This document shows positions 39,765 through 48,495 of a stretch of 64,000 nt of DNA, piece by piece (the stretch's first letter is position 1; each line of letters starts with the position of its first letter). The translations under genes and the position numbers were made by a program. The DNA lies in assembly GCF_000422865.1 (NCBI RefSeq), contig NZ_AUGW01000007.1, positions 186,001 through 250,000 on the forward strand, in the 5' to 3' direction. The stretch is from Oceanospirillum maris DSM 6286. Its GTDB lineage: Bacteria > Pseudomonadota > Gammaproteobacteria > Pseudomonadales > Halomonadaceae. The notes beneath the pieces are model-generated. The model searched no databases. It was not told the DNA's origin and saw only the letters and a list, made by a program, of their open reading frames with translations.

Positions 39765-42700
39765 TCAGATCGATTCGTCAGTTCTGATGTTGCTTTGGTT
39801 GTAGTTTTCCACTAGCTCAAAGAAGGTTTGAGGCGGCACTGGCGGGCTAATATAAAAACCTTGGGCAAAGTCACAGGCATGACGCTGTAAAAACTCTAGC
39901 TGCGCTCTGGTTTCCACTCCTTCTGCAACAATTTTCATGTCTAAGTTATGCCCAAGAGCAATAATCGCTTTAGTTAGCGTTGCTTGTTGAGGGTCTGCGC
40001 TATGGATTTGCTTTAAGAAACTTCGGTCGATTTTCAAAATATCTAAAGGAAAGCGCTGTAAGTAGCTTAGGGATGAATAACCTGTGCCAAAGTCGTCAAT
40101 GGCTAAGGTGACACCAAGAGCACGGATACCATCTAGCAGACTTACTGTGCGATTAGGATCATCTATCAGCGAGCTCTCTGTTAATTCAAGCTCTATAAGG
40201 TGATGGGGAATATTGGCTTGGCGAATAGTCTCATCAATAAAGCCTACCAGATCATGATGATGCAACTGTTGGGCAGAGAGATTAACCGACAGTTTAATCT
40301 CTAAGCCTTTATCCAACCATTCTCGGACTTGATGGCAAGATTTGACAAAAACCTGCTCGCCCAAGACTGAAATCAGCCCTGTTTCTTCTGCGATCGATAT
40401 AAAGGAGCCTGGGCAGATTAGACCTGACTCTGGGTGATTCCAGCGCACCAGTGCCTCGGCTTCATAAATTTTGTTCTCTTTTAAGCAGACTTTTGGCTGG
40501 TAATAAACGCAAAGTTCATCCCGCTGAAGGGCTTTACGTAGATCGCTTTCCATTTTAAGGCGTTCAAGTGAGCCTGTTTGTAGCTCCTCAGAATAAAACT
40601 CAAAGCCAGACCCGCCAAGCTGCTTCACTTTGTTTCTGGCTAAGTCAGCTTGATTGACCAGAATATTCAGACCGCGAGTGTGTTTTGGAAATAAACTGAT
40701 GCCCATACTGCAGGAAATAATAAGCTCGTGGCCTTCAATCATAAACGGCGTATGAACAAGATTATAAATTTGATCGGCCAGATCACTAATATCTGATTTT
40801 TGTTCGTAGTGATCCAATATTAAGGCGAATTCATCGGCCCCTAAGCGTGCGATGGTATCAATCTCACTGATCTGACTTGTTAGGCGCTCTGCCAGCTCTC
40901 TTAGTAATTGATCACCAATATCGTGGCCTAGGGTGTTATTGATGATCTTAAAGCGATCAATGTCGAGCAGGATCAAGCCCATTTTACTGTGATTGAGTCG
41001 GGCTTGATTAATCGCCATATGCAGGCGATCTTTGAATAGGTTTCGGTTAGCAAGACCGGTTAAATCATCATGGTTTGCCAGATAACTGAGCTTCTCCTCT
41101 GCTTTTTTACGCTGGGTTAAATCTGAGAAAATACCAACAAAATGGACTCTTTCGCTTTGCTTGGAAGGCACGCGATAGATTTTTAGCCACTCTGGGAATT
41201 TATCACCATCTTTGCGCTGTTCAACTAGCTCGCCTTCCCAAGCGCCTAATTCTCGTAATTGATCCCGGATACGCTGATTAAGCCCGCTGTCCAGCTGCCA
41301 TAACGGCCCTTGATTAAAGTATTGGCCTTGTAATTCTTTGCTGGTATAGCCGGTAATTTGATAGAAGGCTTCATTGACGGTGGTAATGGTGAAGTCTTCA
41401 TCCAGAATAAAGATCGCTTCGCTGGAGCTTTCAAACGCTTGCCACGCTAAGCGCAACCGTTCATCACGGTTAATCTGCTCGGTGATATCTCGGCGGGTGC
41501 CGATCATTTTTAAAGCCTTACCAGATAAGGGGTTACGATCAATTACTCTCCCTGTATCTTCCAACCAGCGCCATTGGCCATTCTTGTGGCGAATCCGAAA
41601 TTGAATCTTAAATTGGTCGATATAGCCCTTAAGCGTATCGATAAGTGCGGTGCGTAAAGAGGGGTAATCATCTTCGTGAACAAGGGGTTTTAGATGCCCC
41701 ATAAAGTGGGGGATTTCCTGTTCAGAATAGCCAAAAATCTGATCAAAATTTGAATGATAAATTTCATCCGTGACAAGATCCCACTCCCAAAGGCCTAGGT
41801 CGCTGGCTTCAATAGCTTTGCTATAACGTTGGCGGTTTTTTTCTAAGGCGAGGCTCGATTGGCGCTGCTCAGAAACGGCTGCTTTTAAACGCTGATTGGT
41901 TTCAGATAAGGCTTGAGTACGTTCCTGAATTTGCTTTTCCAGATTGGCGTGGGCTTCTTTTAATTGGTTTTCGGCCTTCGCCCGTGTTTCTGCCTCGGTT
42001 TCAAGCTGTTTATTAAGCGTTTCGGTAATGGCTTGCTCGGCGGTTACTCTTTTGAGCAAGAGCCGGTTTTCAACATTACGGCTTAGCGAGCTTTTTAATA
42101 ACACATGATTGCGCCATGCGCTGTAGATCAAAAATGCCAAAAAAATGGCGACAATATAGGGTGACACTAAAGGCTCAGAACGGTTGTACTCCAGAATAAT
42201 AAGCGGAATAAATGCCGGTAGAATAAAGCCTAAATAACTGACCAATACCGCTGAAAAAATAGCACTGGCGTACAGAGCAAGCCCTGTCATGGAAATAATA
42301 ACAACCGATTGCAGTGTCGCATTGTCTTGAGGCGTTAAGAAAATCAGCAGTAATCCCCAGCAACAACCCACAAGAATGCCGCCAAGAGTAAACAGATTGC
42401 GCCATTTTTCTTGGCTTTGTAAATGAGGTTTAAGTGCGGGTTTTGGCCCTGGTTCAACCCTTGATTCTGACTTTGATTCTGTATCAAGGGTTGGATAAGA
42501 CCTTAACAAAAGATGTTTCTGGTAGCGGCAATTAAGCTGGATGCCTCCCCATGTTAGGGCGGCATAAATCAGCAGCCAGAAGCCCAGTAATAGGTTATTG
42601 GTGTTGTTCCATAACAGTGAGCAAGAGACCAGCGCACAGCCCATCCCTAAGCGGTAATAGGCTGTTGAGTCTCTATACAGCAGAGATAGCTGCTCGCTCA

Positions 42701-42770
42701 AAAGCACTTTGTTGAAGGGGACAGCCGTATTGTCATCCTTCAAAGAAGCGGCTTGTTTAGATTGGTTCAT
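39765..42770 (-). CDS. Membrane-bound PAS-PAS-GGDEF-EAL protein
   Basis: 1001 aa. Several hydrophobic segments in residues 40-235, coiled coil (about 240-310), PAS/PAC 1 (about 315-430, ending WRWLEDTGRVI...MIGTRRDIT), PAS 2 (about 440-560), GGDEF domain (about 565-715) and EAL domain (about 740-985). The cyclase motif reads GADEF (about residues 642-646), so the second Gly is lost and diguanylate cyclase activity is doubtful. The EAL domain keeps EALVRW (about 770), DDFGTGYSSLSYLQ and KIDRSF, so c-di-GMP hydrolysis is the likely output, perhaps with GTP binding as allosteric input. It is divergent from uvrD. Confidence 0.95.
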   Translation of the reverse strand: MNQSKQAASLKDDNTAVPFNKVLLSEQLSLLYRDSTAYYRLGMGCALVSCSLLWNNTNNLLLGFWLLIYAALTWGGIQLNCRYQKHLLLRSYPTLDTESKSESRVEPGPKPALKPHLQSQEKWRNLFTLGGILVGCCWGLLLIFLTPQDNATLQSVVIISMTGLALYASAIFSAVLVSYLGFILPAFIPLIILEYNRSEPLVSPYIVAIFLAFLIYSAWRNHVLLKSSLSRNVENRLLLKRVTAEQAITETLNKQLETEAETRAKAENQLKEAHANLEKQIQERTQALSETNQRLKAAVSEQRQSSLALEKNRQRYSKAIEASDLGLWEWDLVTDEIYHSNFDQIFGYSEQEIPHFMGHLKPLVHEDDYPSLRTALIDTLKGYIDQFKIQFRIRHKNGQWRWLEDTGRVIDRNPLSGKALKMIGTRRDITEQINRDERLRLAWQAFESSSEAIFILDEDFTITTVNEAFYQITGYTSKELQGQYFNQGPLWQLDSGLNQRIRDQLRELGAWEGELVEQRKDGDKFPEWLKIYRVPSKQSERVHFVGIFSDLTQRKKAEEKLSYLANHDDLTGLANRNLFKDRLHMAINQARLNHSKMGLILLDIDRFKIINNTLGHDIGDQLLRELAERLTSQISEIDTIARLGADEFALILDHYEQKSDISDLADQIYNLVHTPFMIEGHELIISCSMGISLFPKHTRGLNILVNQADLARNKVKQLGGSGFEFYSEELQTGSLERLKMESDLRKALQRDELCVYYQPKVCLKENKIYEAEALVRWNHPESGLICPGSFISIAEETGLISVLGEQVFVKSCHQVREWLDKGLEIKLSVNLSAQQLHHHDLVGFIDETIRQANIPHHLIELELTESSLIDDPNRTVSLLDGIRALGVTLAIDDFGTGYSSLSYLQRFPLDILKIDRSFLKQIHSADPQQATLTKAIIALGHNLDMKIVAEGVETRAQLEFLQRHACDFAQGFYISPPVPPQTFFELVENYNQSNIRTDESI

Positions 42771-42955
42771 GATGTGTTAGCACTCAAAGTATTATTGTTG
42801 TTTTAGCGGCCCAATTCCCTTCGGCCTTTATGGATTAAGATAACAGATGGATGACAGTGGCAGAATAGGCCGCCAAGAGTTTTCCGTAACATATTGTGAT
42901 AGAGTTTAGCGTCAAAAGTCGGCCTGACACTACCTAAATGACTGGCATGGGATAG

Positions 42956-43001
42956 GCCTGAACGAATAAGTATACGATGAGCCTGCATGAATAAGTATAC
43001 G
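42956..43001 (+). repeat. Two 21-bp direct repeats upstream of uvrD
   Basis: GCCTG-nnn-GAATAAGTATACG occurs at 42956-42976 and 42981-43001 (18 of 21 identical, period 25 bp), 25 bp before the uvrD start. Each copy contains the palindrome GTATAC. The period and place suggest a tandem operator or duplicated promoter piece. Confidence 0.8.
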
Positions 43002-43025
43002 TGGGCTCTGAATGACAGGAATACT

Positions 43026-45242
43026 ATGGAAGTTACACACCTTATTGATGCTTTAAATGACGCGCAGCGTGAAGCGGTTACTGCTCCAGCCCAACATATG
43101 TTGGTATTGGCGGGGGCGGGCAGTGGTAAAACCCGAGTCTTGGTGCATCGAATTGGTTGGCTGGTTCAAGCTGAAGGTTTATCCCCTCATAGTATTATGT
43201 CGGTAACATTTACCAATAAAGCCGCAGCAGAAATGCGTACTCGACTTGAGGCACTGCTGGGCTTACCGATGCGTAATTTCTGGGTGGGCACCTTCCACGG
43301 TATTGCTCACCGGCTGATCCGCACCCATTGGCGTGATGCTAAATTACCTGAAAACTTCCAGATTCTTGATTCAGATGATCAGCTGCGTTTGGTTAAGCGC
43401 CTGATGAAAGAACAAAATATTGATACCGAACGTTGGCCTGCCCGTCAGGTGCAAGGTTATATCAACGGTCAAAAGGATGAAGGTCGCCGCGCGAGCTACT
43501 TTATTGATAACGGTGACCGATTCACCGCGACGATGAATCACCTCTATACCCTATACGAAGAGCATTGCCAGCGTACCGGATTGGTCGACTTTGGCGAACT
43601 ATTACTCCGCGCCCATGAATTACTACGGGATAACCCTCTGCTTCTGAAACACTATCAGGATCGTTTTCGTCATATTCTGGTGGATGAGTTCCAAGATACC
43701 AATACTATTCAGTATGCATGGCTGCGCCTGTTAACAGCAGGTAGCAATAACTTACTGACGGTTGTGGGGGATGATGATCAGTCTATTTACGGCTGGCGTG
43801 GCGCTAAGGTGGAAAATATTCATCAATTTGCTAATGATTTTTCCGGCAGTAAAACCGTACGCCTTGAGCAAAACTATCGTTCGACGAGCACCATCTTGGA
43901 TGCCGCGAATAGCTTGATCGCCAATAACTTTGATCGTATGGGCAAAGAGCTTTGGACGGAAGGCAACGAAGGCGAACCTATTTCGCTTTATGCGGGATTT
44001 AACGAGCAGGATGAAGCACGCTTTATTGTGAATACCCTTGAAAAATGGGTTCAAGAGGGTGGCTCACGTTCTGAAAGCGCTATTTTATATCGCTCTAACG
44101 CCCAGTCTCGTGCCCTGGAAGAAGCCCTTATTCGAGCGGGCACACCTTACCGCATCTATGGCGGCCAGCGTTTCTATGAACGGCTGGAGATTAAAAACGC
44201 CTTAGCCTATTTGCGATTGATTCAAAGCCGTAATGATGATGCCGCCCTAGAGCGAGTGATTAACACGCCAACCCGAGGTATCGGCGCAAAAACGATTGAT
44301 ACCCTGCGTGAACTGGCGCGTAACGAAGGCTGCTCGCTTTGGGACGCTGCGGTGCACTGTATTGCGAACAAGGTTCTTCCTGCCCGCGCGCTGTCATCGT
44401 TGGGTGGCTTTATGGCGATGGTGGATCAGCTGGAAGACTCCGCCCATGAAATCAGCCTGCATGAACTGGTTGACCATGTGAATGAAAGCACCGGTTTGGT
44501 GGCGTTTCATCGCCAGGAAAAGGGTGAAAAAGGCCAAGCCCGCGTCGAAAACCTTGAAGAATTAGTGACCGCTGCCCGAGGTTTCAGCCCTGAAAACGAT
44601 CCTGTGGCAGAAGATGACGACGAGGGTGTTGATACCCTCACCATGCTACAAAGTTTTCTCTCTGAAGCAGCACTGGACTCTGGCGAACAGCAAGCGGATG
44701 AATATGAGGATGCGGTACAGCTGATGACGCTACATTCCGCGAAAGGGTTAGAGTTTCCGCTGGTCTTTATGGCTGGTGTCGAAGAAGGATTATTCCCTCA
44801 TAAGATGTCGATGGATGATCCCGCGCGATTACAGGAAGAACGCCGGCTGTGTTACGTGGGTGTTACCCGTGCCATGAAAAAGCTCTATATCACCTATGCA
44901 GAGATGCGCCGCCTACATGGCCGAGAAACCTATAATACGGCATCTCGTTTTGTACGGGAGATACCGGATAAACTTCTCGAAGAGGTGCGTTTGCGAGGCC
45001 AAATTTCCAAACCTGTTACCAGCTCCCGTTCAGGTTCTCAGTGGAAGCCAACAGAAGCGCTAGATAGCGGTGATGACGGTCCAACACTGATGGTTGGACA
45101 GCGGGTAAAGCATGGGGTCTTTGGTGAAGGCATTGTACTGAATTACGAGGGCCAAGGGCCAAAAGCCCGTATTCAAGTTAGCTTCGACAGCGAAGGCGAA
45201 AAATGGCTTATGGCTGGTTTTGCTAAATTAGAGGCGCTTTAA
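43026..45242 (+). CDS. uvrD: DNA helicase II (UvrD)
   Basis: Superfamily 1A 3'-5' helicase of nucleotide excision and mismatch repair. ATG 43026, with AGGAA upstream, gives 738 aa starting EVTHLIDALNDAQREAV; a longer frame from 42987 would run from within the direct repeats. Motifs: LAGAGSGKTRVLVHRI (Ia/Walker A), FTNKAAAEMR, VDEFQDTN, GDDDQSIYGWRGA, LEQNYRS, LMTLHSAKGLEFP and EERRLCYVGVTRA. The C-terminal Tudor-like domain (GQRVKHGVFGEGIVL) supports UvrD rather than Rep. Confidence 0.97.
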   Translation: MEVTHLIDALNDAQREAVTAPAQHMLVLAGAGSGKTRVLVHRIGWLVQAEGLSPHSIMSVTFTNKAAAEMRTRLEALLGLPMRNFWVGTFHGIAHRLIRTHWRDAKLPENFQILDSDDQLRLVKRLMKEQNIDTERWPARQVQGYINGQKDEGRRASYFIDNGDRFTATMNHLYTLYEEHCQRTGLVDFGELLLRAHELLRDNPLLLKHYQDRFRHILVDEFQDTNTIQYAWLRLLTAGSNNLLTVVGDDDQSIYGWRGAKVENIHQFANDFSGSKTVRLEQNYRSTSTILDAANSLIANNFDRMGKELWTEGNEGEPISLYAGFNEQDEARFIVNTLEKWVQEGGSRSESAILYRSNAQSRALEEALIRAGTPYRIYGGQRFYERLEIKNALAYLRLIQSRNDDAALERVINTPTRGIGAKTIDTLRELARNEGCSLWDAAVHCIANKVLPARALSSLGGFMAMVDQLEDSAHEISLHELVDHVNESTGLVAFHRQEKGEKGQARVENLEELVTAARGFSPENDPVAEDDDEGVDTLTMLQSFLSEAALDSGEQQADEYEDAVQLMTLHSAKGLEFPLVFMAGVEEGLFPHKMSMDDPARLQEERRLCYVGVTRAMKKLYITYAEMRRLHGRETYNTASRFVREIPDKLLEEVRLRGQISKPVTSSRSGSQWKPTEALDSGDDGPTLMVGQRVKHGVFGEGIVLNYEGQGPKARIQVSFDSEGEKWLMAGFAKLEAL

Positions 45243-45284
45243 TTTTGATGGCTTGCTTTAATCTCTTCGCCATTTTCTTTAATA

Positions 45285-45327
45285 GTGTATCCCAACGAGA
45301 AATCTGATAATTTTAGTCGGGATACAC
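45285..45327 (+). repeat. Nine-bp perfect inverted repeat between uvrD and the TRAP gene
   Basis: GTGTATCCC (45285-45293) and GGGATACAC (45319-45327) are exact complements 25 bases apart. There is no T tract, so it is either a leader hairpin of the TRAP-protein mRNA (ends 42 bp before its ATG), an operator, or a Rho-assisted end of uvrD. Confidence 0.7.
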
Positions 45328-45369
45328 GAGAAAATGAAAATAAGAATATAAAAACAGGAGCTAATAAAC

Positions 45370-46485
45370 ATGAAGCGTCGTGAGTTTGTTACCGCACTAG
45401 GTGTGGGCGCAGCAGGTGCTGTACTGGCAGGTTGTTCCGGTACTGAATCGGGCAGTGAAGAGAAAAAAGCTAGCATAAAGCAAGAAACAATTAAGTGGAA
45501 GATGGTTACAACTTGGCCAAAAAACTTCCCAGGCTTGGGTACGGCTGCTAACAGCCTTGCAGAAAAAATCACTAAAATGAGCGGTGGCCGCCTAGAAATT
45601 AAAGTCTATGGTGCCGGTGAATTAGTACCTGCCTTTGGCGTATTTGATGCGGTATCTGAAGGTACTGCTCAAATGGGGCATGGAGCTTCTTATTACTGGA
45701 AAGGTAAAGCGCCTGCGGCTCAGTTCTTTGCCGCGGTTCCTTTTGGTTTGAATGCTCAGGAGATCGCCAGCTGGATCTATTACGGCGGCGGTCTTGAGTT
45801 ATGGAAAGAAGTTTATGAACCTTTCAACCTGATACCAACGGCGGTGGGTAACACCGGTGTACAGATGGCGGGTTGGTTCAATAAAGAGATTAACTCGGTG
45901 GAAGACCTGAAAGGTCTGAAAATGCGTATTCCGGGTCTAGGCGGTGAAGTTATCAACCGCGCCGGCGGTACGGCAGTAAGTCTGCCAGGTTCTGAACTGT
46001 TTACCTCACTACAAACTGGTGCGATTGATGCGACAGAGTGGGTTGGCCCGTATAACGATAAAGCGTTTGGACTTTATAAAGCGGCCAAATATTACTACTA
46101 CCCAGGCTGGCATGAGCCGGGCACTGTGCTTGAAGGCATGCTGAATAAGCAAGCTTTTGAAGCATTGCCTCAGGATCTGCAAGATATCGTGATGGTGGCA
46201 ACCCGTGCCGCTAACCAAGATATGATGGATGAAGTCACGTACCGCAACGCGATCGCACTAAAAGAGCTGGTTGAAGAGCATGGTACAGAGCTGCGTGAAC
46301 TGCCGGCTGATGTGTATCAGACACTGCGTACTATTTCAGAAGAAGTTGTTTATGAAGAAGCGCAGAAGGATGATTTAAGTAAGCGCATCTATGAATCGTT
46401 CATCAAATTCCGCGACTTGTCAGAAGAGTATCAGAAAATTTCTGAATACGCTTATCTGCATGGCCGTATGATGACCAGCAAATAA
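45370..46485 (+). CDS. TRAP transporter substrate-binding lipoprotein (DctP family)
   Basis: 371 aa periplasmic solute receptor of a tripartite ATP-independent transporter. The N-terminus MKRREFVTALGVGAAGAVLAG-C combines a twin-arginine-like start (RRE) with a lipobox (LAGC), so it is probably a membrane-anchored lipoprotein exported folded. The mature part shows WPKNFPGLGTAANSLAEKI, SGGRLEIKVYGAGELVP and LKGLKMRIPGLGGEV, as in the TakP/2-oxo-acid and related subgroup of DctP. Good ribosome binding site (CAGGAGC). No DctQ/DctM membrane genes are next to it, so its permease must be elsewhere. Ligand not predictable from this. Confidence 0.9.
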   Translation: MKRREFVTALGVGAAGAVLAGCSGTESGSEEKKASIKQETIKWKMVTTWPKNFPGLGTAANSLAEKITKMSGGRLEIKVYGAGELVPAFGVFDAVSEGTAQMGHGASYYWKGKAPAAQFFAAVPFGLNAQEIASWIYYGGGLELWKEVYEPFNLIPTAVGNTGVQMAGWFNKEINSVEDLKGLKMRIPGLGGEVINRAGGTAVSLPGSELFTSLQTGAIDATEWVGPYNDKAFGLYKAAKYYYYPGWHEPGTVLEGMLNKQAFEALPQDLQDIVMVATRAANQDMMDEVTYRNAIALKELVEEHGTELRELPADVYQTLRTISEEVVYEEAQKDDLSKRIYESFIKFRDLSEEYQKISEYAYLHGRMMTSK

Positions 46486-46530
46486 TACGTTTATTCTTTT
46501 CGGCGGCTTGACCGTCGGAAAAAGAAAAGT

Positions 46531-46560
46531 AAGAGGCCGGATTTTTTTCCGGTCTCTTTT
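46531..46560 (+). terminator. Terminator after the TRAP gene
   Basis: AAGAGGCCGG and CCGGTCTCTT pair (one G-T) around ATTTTTTT and run into TTTT. The reverse strand of the stem may also serve the convergent thioesterase gene. Confidence 0.85.
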
Positions 46561-46607
46561 TATCTTCTTTATTTCCTTTATCTTTTTATATATATATTTT
46601 ACTTTGA

Positions 46608-47021
46608 CTAAGACTCCGGCACAGCCCGAATTCGTCCGTTGGCATCAATGGCTACCATGACAAATTTCGCATAAGATACTTTAAACATTTCCAGCTCGTC
46701 ACTCTCAAAAGGCGGCTGAATCCAAGCTTCAGCACGGACACTGATCGAACTGTGGCCAACCTCTTTGACACGGGTATAAATTTCTACCGTTGAACCGATG
46801 CGAACCGGGCAAAGAAAATCCATCTCACTAATAGCAACAGTAGCGGTGCGGCCTTTAGCCAGTTTACCGGCACTGATCTCTGCGGCCAGATCCATTTGGG
46901 AAACCAGCCAGCCACCGGCAATATCGCCATAGATATTGGTATCTTGCGGCGTTGCAACGATCTTTAGTGTCAGCTCACCCATAGGTGAAGGAATATCCTC
47001 AATATTATCCACGTTGCTCAT
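46608..47021 (-). CDS. YciA-type acyl-CoA thioesterase
   Basis: 137-aa hotdog-fold protein. LTLKIVATPQDTNIYGDIAGGWLVSQMDLAAEI carries the catalytic Asp region of the YciA/BACH group, and SEMDFLCPVRIGSTVEIYTRV the central strands. It hydrolyses acyl-CoA esters of varied length in the cytoplasm. It is divergent from pstS, 345 bp away, and convergent with the TRAP gene. Confidence 0.9.
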   Translation of the reverse strand: MSNVDNIEDIPSPMGELTLKIVATPQDTNIYGDIAGGWLVSQMDLAAEISAGKLAKGRTATVAISEMDFLCPVRIGSTVEIYTRVKEVGHSSISVRAEAWIQPPFESDELEMFKVSYAKFVMVAIDANGRIRAVPES

Positions 47022-47172
47022 TAGCTTTTCTTATTTGTTTGAGTGTTTTTTAGGTACGCCAGTTGCGGGCGACGTTCTCGTTATTAAGTCATTCACGGTT
47101 AGGCGCAGACTATCACTAAAAGTCAGAACTATCACTAATCCCCATGACTGGTGAGCCAGAAATAGGTCGTTA

Positions 47173-47200
47173 TTAACGTTAAATCGTTTTTAACGTTAAA
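47173..47200. repeat. Two TTAACGTTAAA palindromes upstream of pstS
   Basis: TTAACGTTAAA occurs at 47173-47183 and 47190-47200; the core TTAACGTTAA is a perfect ten-bp palindrome. The centres are 17 bp apart and lie 24 bp before the Pho box, so a second regulator may share the thioesterase-pstS gap. The rest of this 345-bp gap shows no gene. Confidence 0.6.
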
Positions 47201-47223
47201 AAAGTGTACCGGCTTAAATAGGG

Positions 47224-47257
47224 CGTTCATATAACTGTCATAAACCCGCCCTATAGT
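47224..47257 (+). promoter_or_regulatory. Pho box and promoter of pstS
   Basis: CGTTCATATAACTGTCAT (47224-47241) matches the 18-bp Pho box in all but two bases; ten bases later comes the -10 TATAGT (47252-47257). PhoB would replace the -35 contact. The leader to pstS is about 100 nt. Confidence 0.8.
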
Positions 47258-47366
47258 ACATTTCATAGTAAGAACAGAAGGCAGCCCATGGTAAAGCCCC
47301 ATGGTAAAAATAGCCGACTAAACCTCTTTAGCAAATAGAAAACGGACGTAATGTTCAGGAGATAAC

Positions 47367-48350
47367 ATGAAAATGAAGAAGATGATTGCAGCGATATCCT
47401 TCGTGGCTGCAAGTGCTGTTACAGCAACCGTAGCTAACGCTGCAGCGGAACTGGATTCAAACTTGCCAGTGTATCAAAAGGCAAGTGGTGTATCTGGTAA
47501 CCTGTCTTCCGTAGGTTCTGATACCCTGGCAAACCTGATGACGCTATGGGCTGAAGAGTACAAGCGCGCTTACCCTAACGTAAATATCCAGATTCAAGCG
47601 GCAGGTTCTTCTACTGCGCCACCAGCTCTGACCGAAGGTACTGCAAACCTAGGCCCTATGAGCCGTAAGATGAAAGATAAAGAGCTGGAAGCCTTTGAAA
47701 ACAAACATGGCTACAAGCCCGTTCCTGTTCCTGTAGCGATTGATGCCTTGGCCGTTTTTGTACATAAAGATAACCCAATTAAAGGCATGAGCATTGATCA
47801 AGTGGATGCTGTGTTCTCTTCTACCCGTAAGTGTGGTGCGGCTAATGACGCTTCTACTTGGGGTGATCTGGGTCTGACGGGTAACTGGGACAACCGTAGC
47901 GTTCAGCTATTCGGTCGTAACTCTGTATCCGGTACTTACGGTTACTTTAAGGGTAAAGCCCTGTGTAAAGGTGACTTTAAGAACAGCGTGAACGAGCAAC
48001 CAGGTTCTGCCTCTGTTGTACAGTCGGTAAGTACCTCTATTAATGCGATTGGTTACTCTGGTATCGGCTATAAAACATCCAGCGTACGGGCTATTCCTTT
48101 GGCTAAGAAAGCCGGTCAGCCGTTCGTTGAGGCCTCGCCTGAGAATGCTGTAGCAGGTAAGTATCCTCTGTCTCGCTTCCTGTACGTTTACATCAACAAG
48201 AAGCCAAACCAGCCGCTACAGCCGCTAGAGCGTGAATTCATCAAGATGGTGATGTCTCAGCAAGGACAGGAAGTTGTTGTGAAAGACGGTTATATTCCGT
48301 TACCTGCTGCTGTCGTAGAGAAAACTCTGAAAGCTCTGGACATTAAGTAA
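47367..48350 (+). CDS. pstS: Phosphate ABC transporter substrate-binding protein
   Basis: Periplasmic high-affinity phosphate receptor, 327 aa. Sec signal peptide [20 protein letters not shown] with likely cleavage after [22 protein letters not shown] starts the mature binding fold; [23 protein letters not shown] and [13 protein letters not shown] hold phosphate-contacting Ser/Thr/Arg. First gene of the pst cluster, under a Pho box; a terminator follows, so it is made in excess over the membrane parts. Confidence 0.95.
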   Translation: MKMKKMIAAISFVAASAVTATVANAAAELDSNLPVYQKASGVSGNLSSVGSDTLANLMTLWAEEYKRAYPNVNIQIQAAGSSTAPPALTEGTANLGPMSRKMKDKELEAFENKHGYKPVPVPVAIDALAVFVHKDNPIKGMSIDQVDAVFSSTRKCGAANDASTWGDLGLTGNWDNRSVQLFGRNSVSGTYGYFKGKALCKGDFKNSVNEQPGSASVVQSVSTSINAIGYSGIGYKTSSVRAIPLAKKAGQPFVEASPENAVAGKYPLSRFLYVYINKKPNQPLQPLEREFIKMVMSQQGQEVVVKDGYIPLPAAVVEKTLKALDIK

Positions 48351-48397
48351 TCCGGGTTGGACGGGCGTGAACAGGGATGTTCAATAAGAACATGTTG

Positions 48398-48432
48398 AAA
48401 AAAGGGTGGGCGCTAAGCTTGCCCTTTTTTTT
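48398..48432 (+). terminator. Terminator between pstS and pstC
   Basis: AAAAAAGGG and CCCTTTTTT pair around a loop that can form GGGC/GCCC inside; T tract to 48432. It uncouples pstS from pstC-pstA-pstB-phoU, which have their own Pho box immediately after. Confidence 0.8.
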
Positions 48433-48455
48433 CTATACCTCTGATCGTCTGTCTG

Positions 48456-48489
48456 GTGTCATACAAATGTCATATAAGTGCAGTATTTT
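48456..48489 (+). promoter_or_regulatory. Pho box and promoter of pstC
   Basis: GTGTCATACAAATGTCAT (48456-48473) matches the Pho box in 16 of 18 positions. Ten bases later TATTTT (48484-48489) is the expected -10. It ends only six bases before ATG 48496, so the transcript should begin at or next to the start codon. Confidence 0.75.
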
Positions 48490-48495
48490 CCCGCT

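Noticed and set aside
42956-43025. LexA/SOS box upstream of uvrD
   Set aside because: I looked for a CTGT-N8-ACAG palindrome and saw none; the direct repeat there does not fit LexA.
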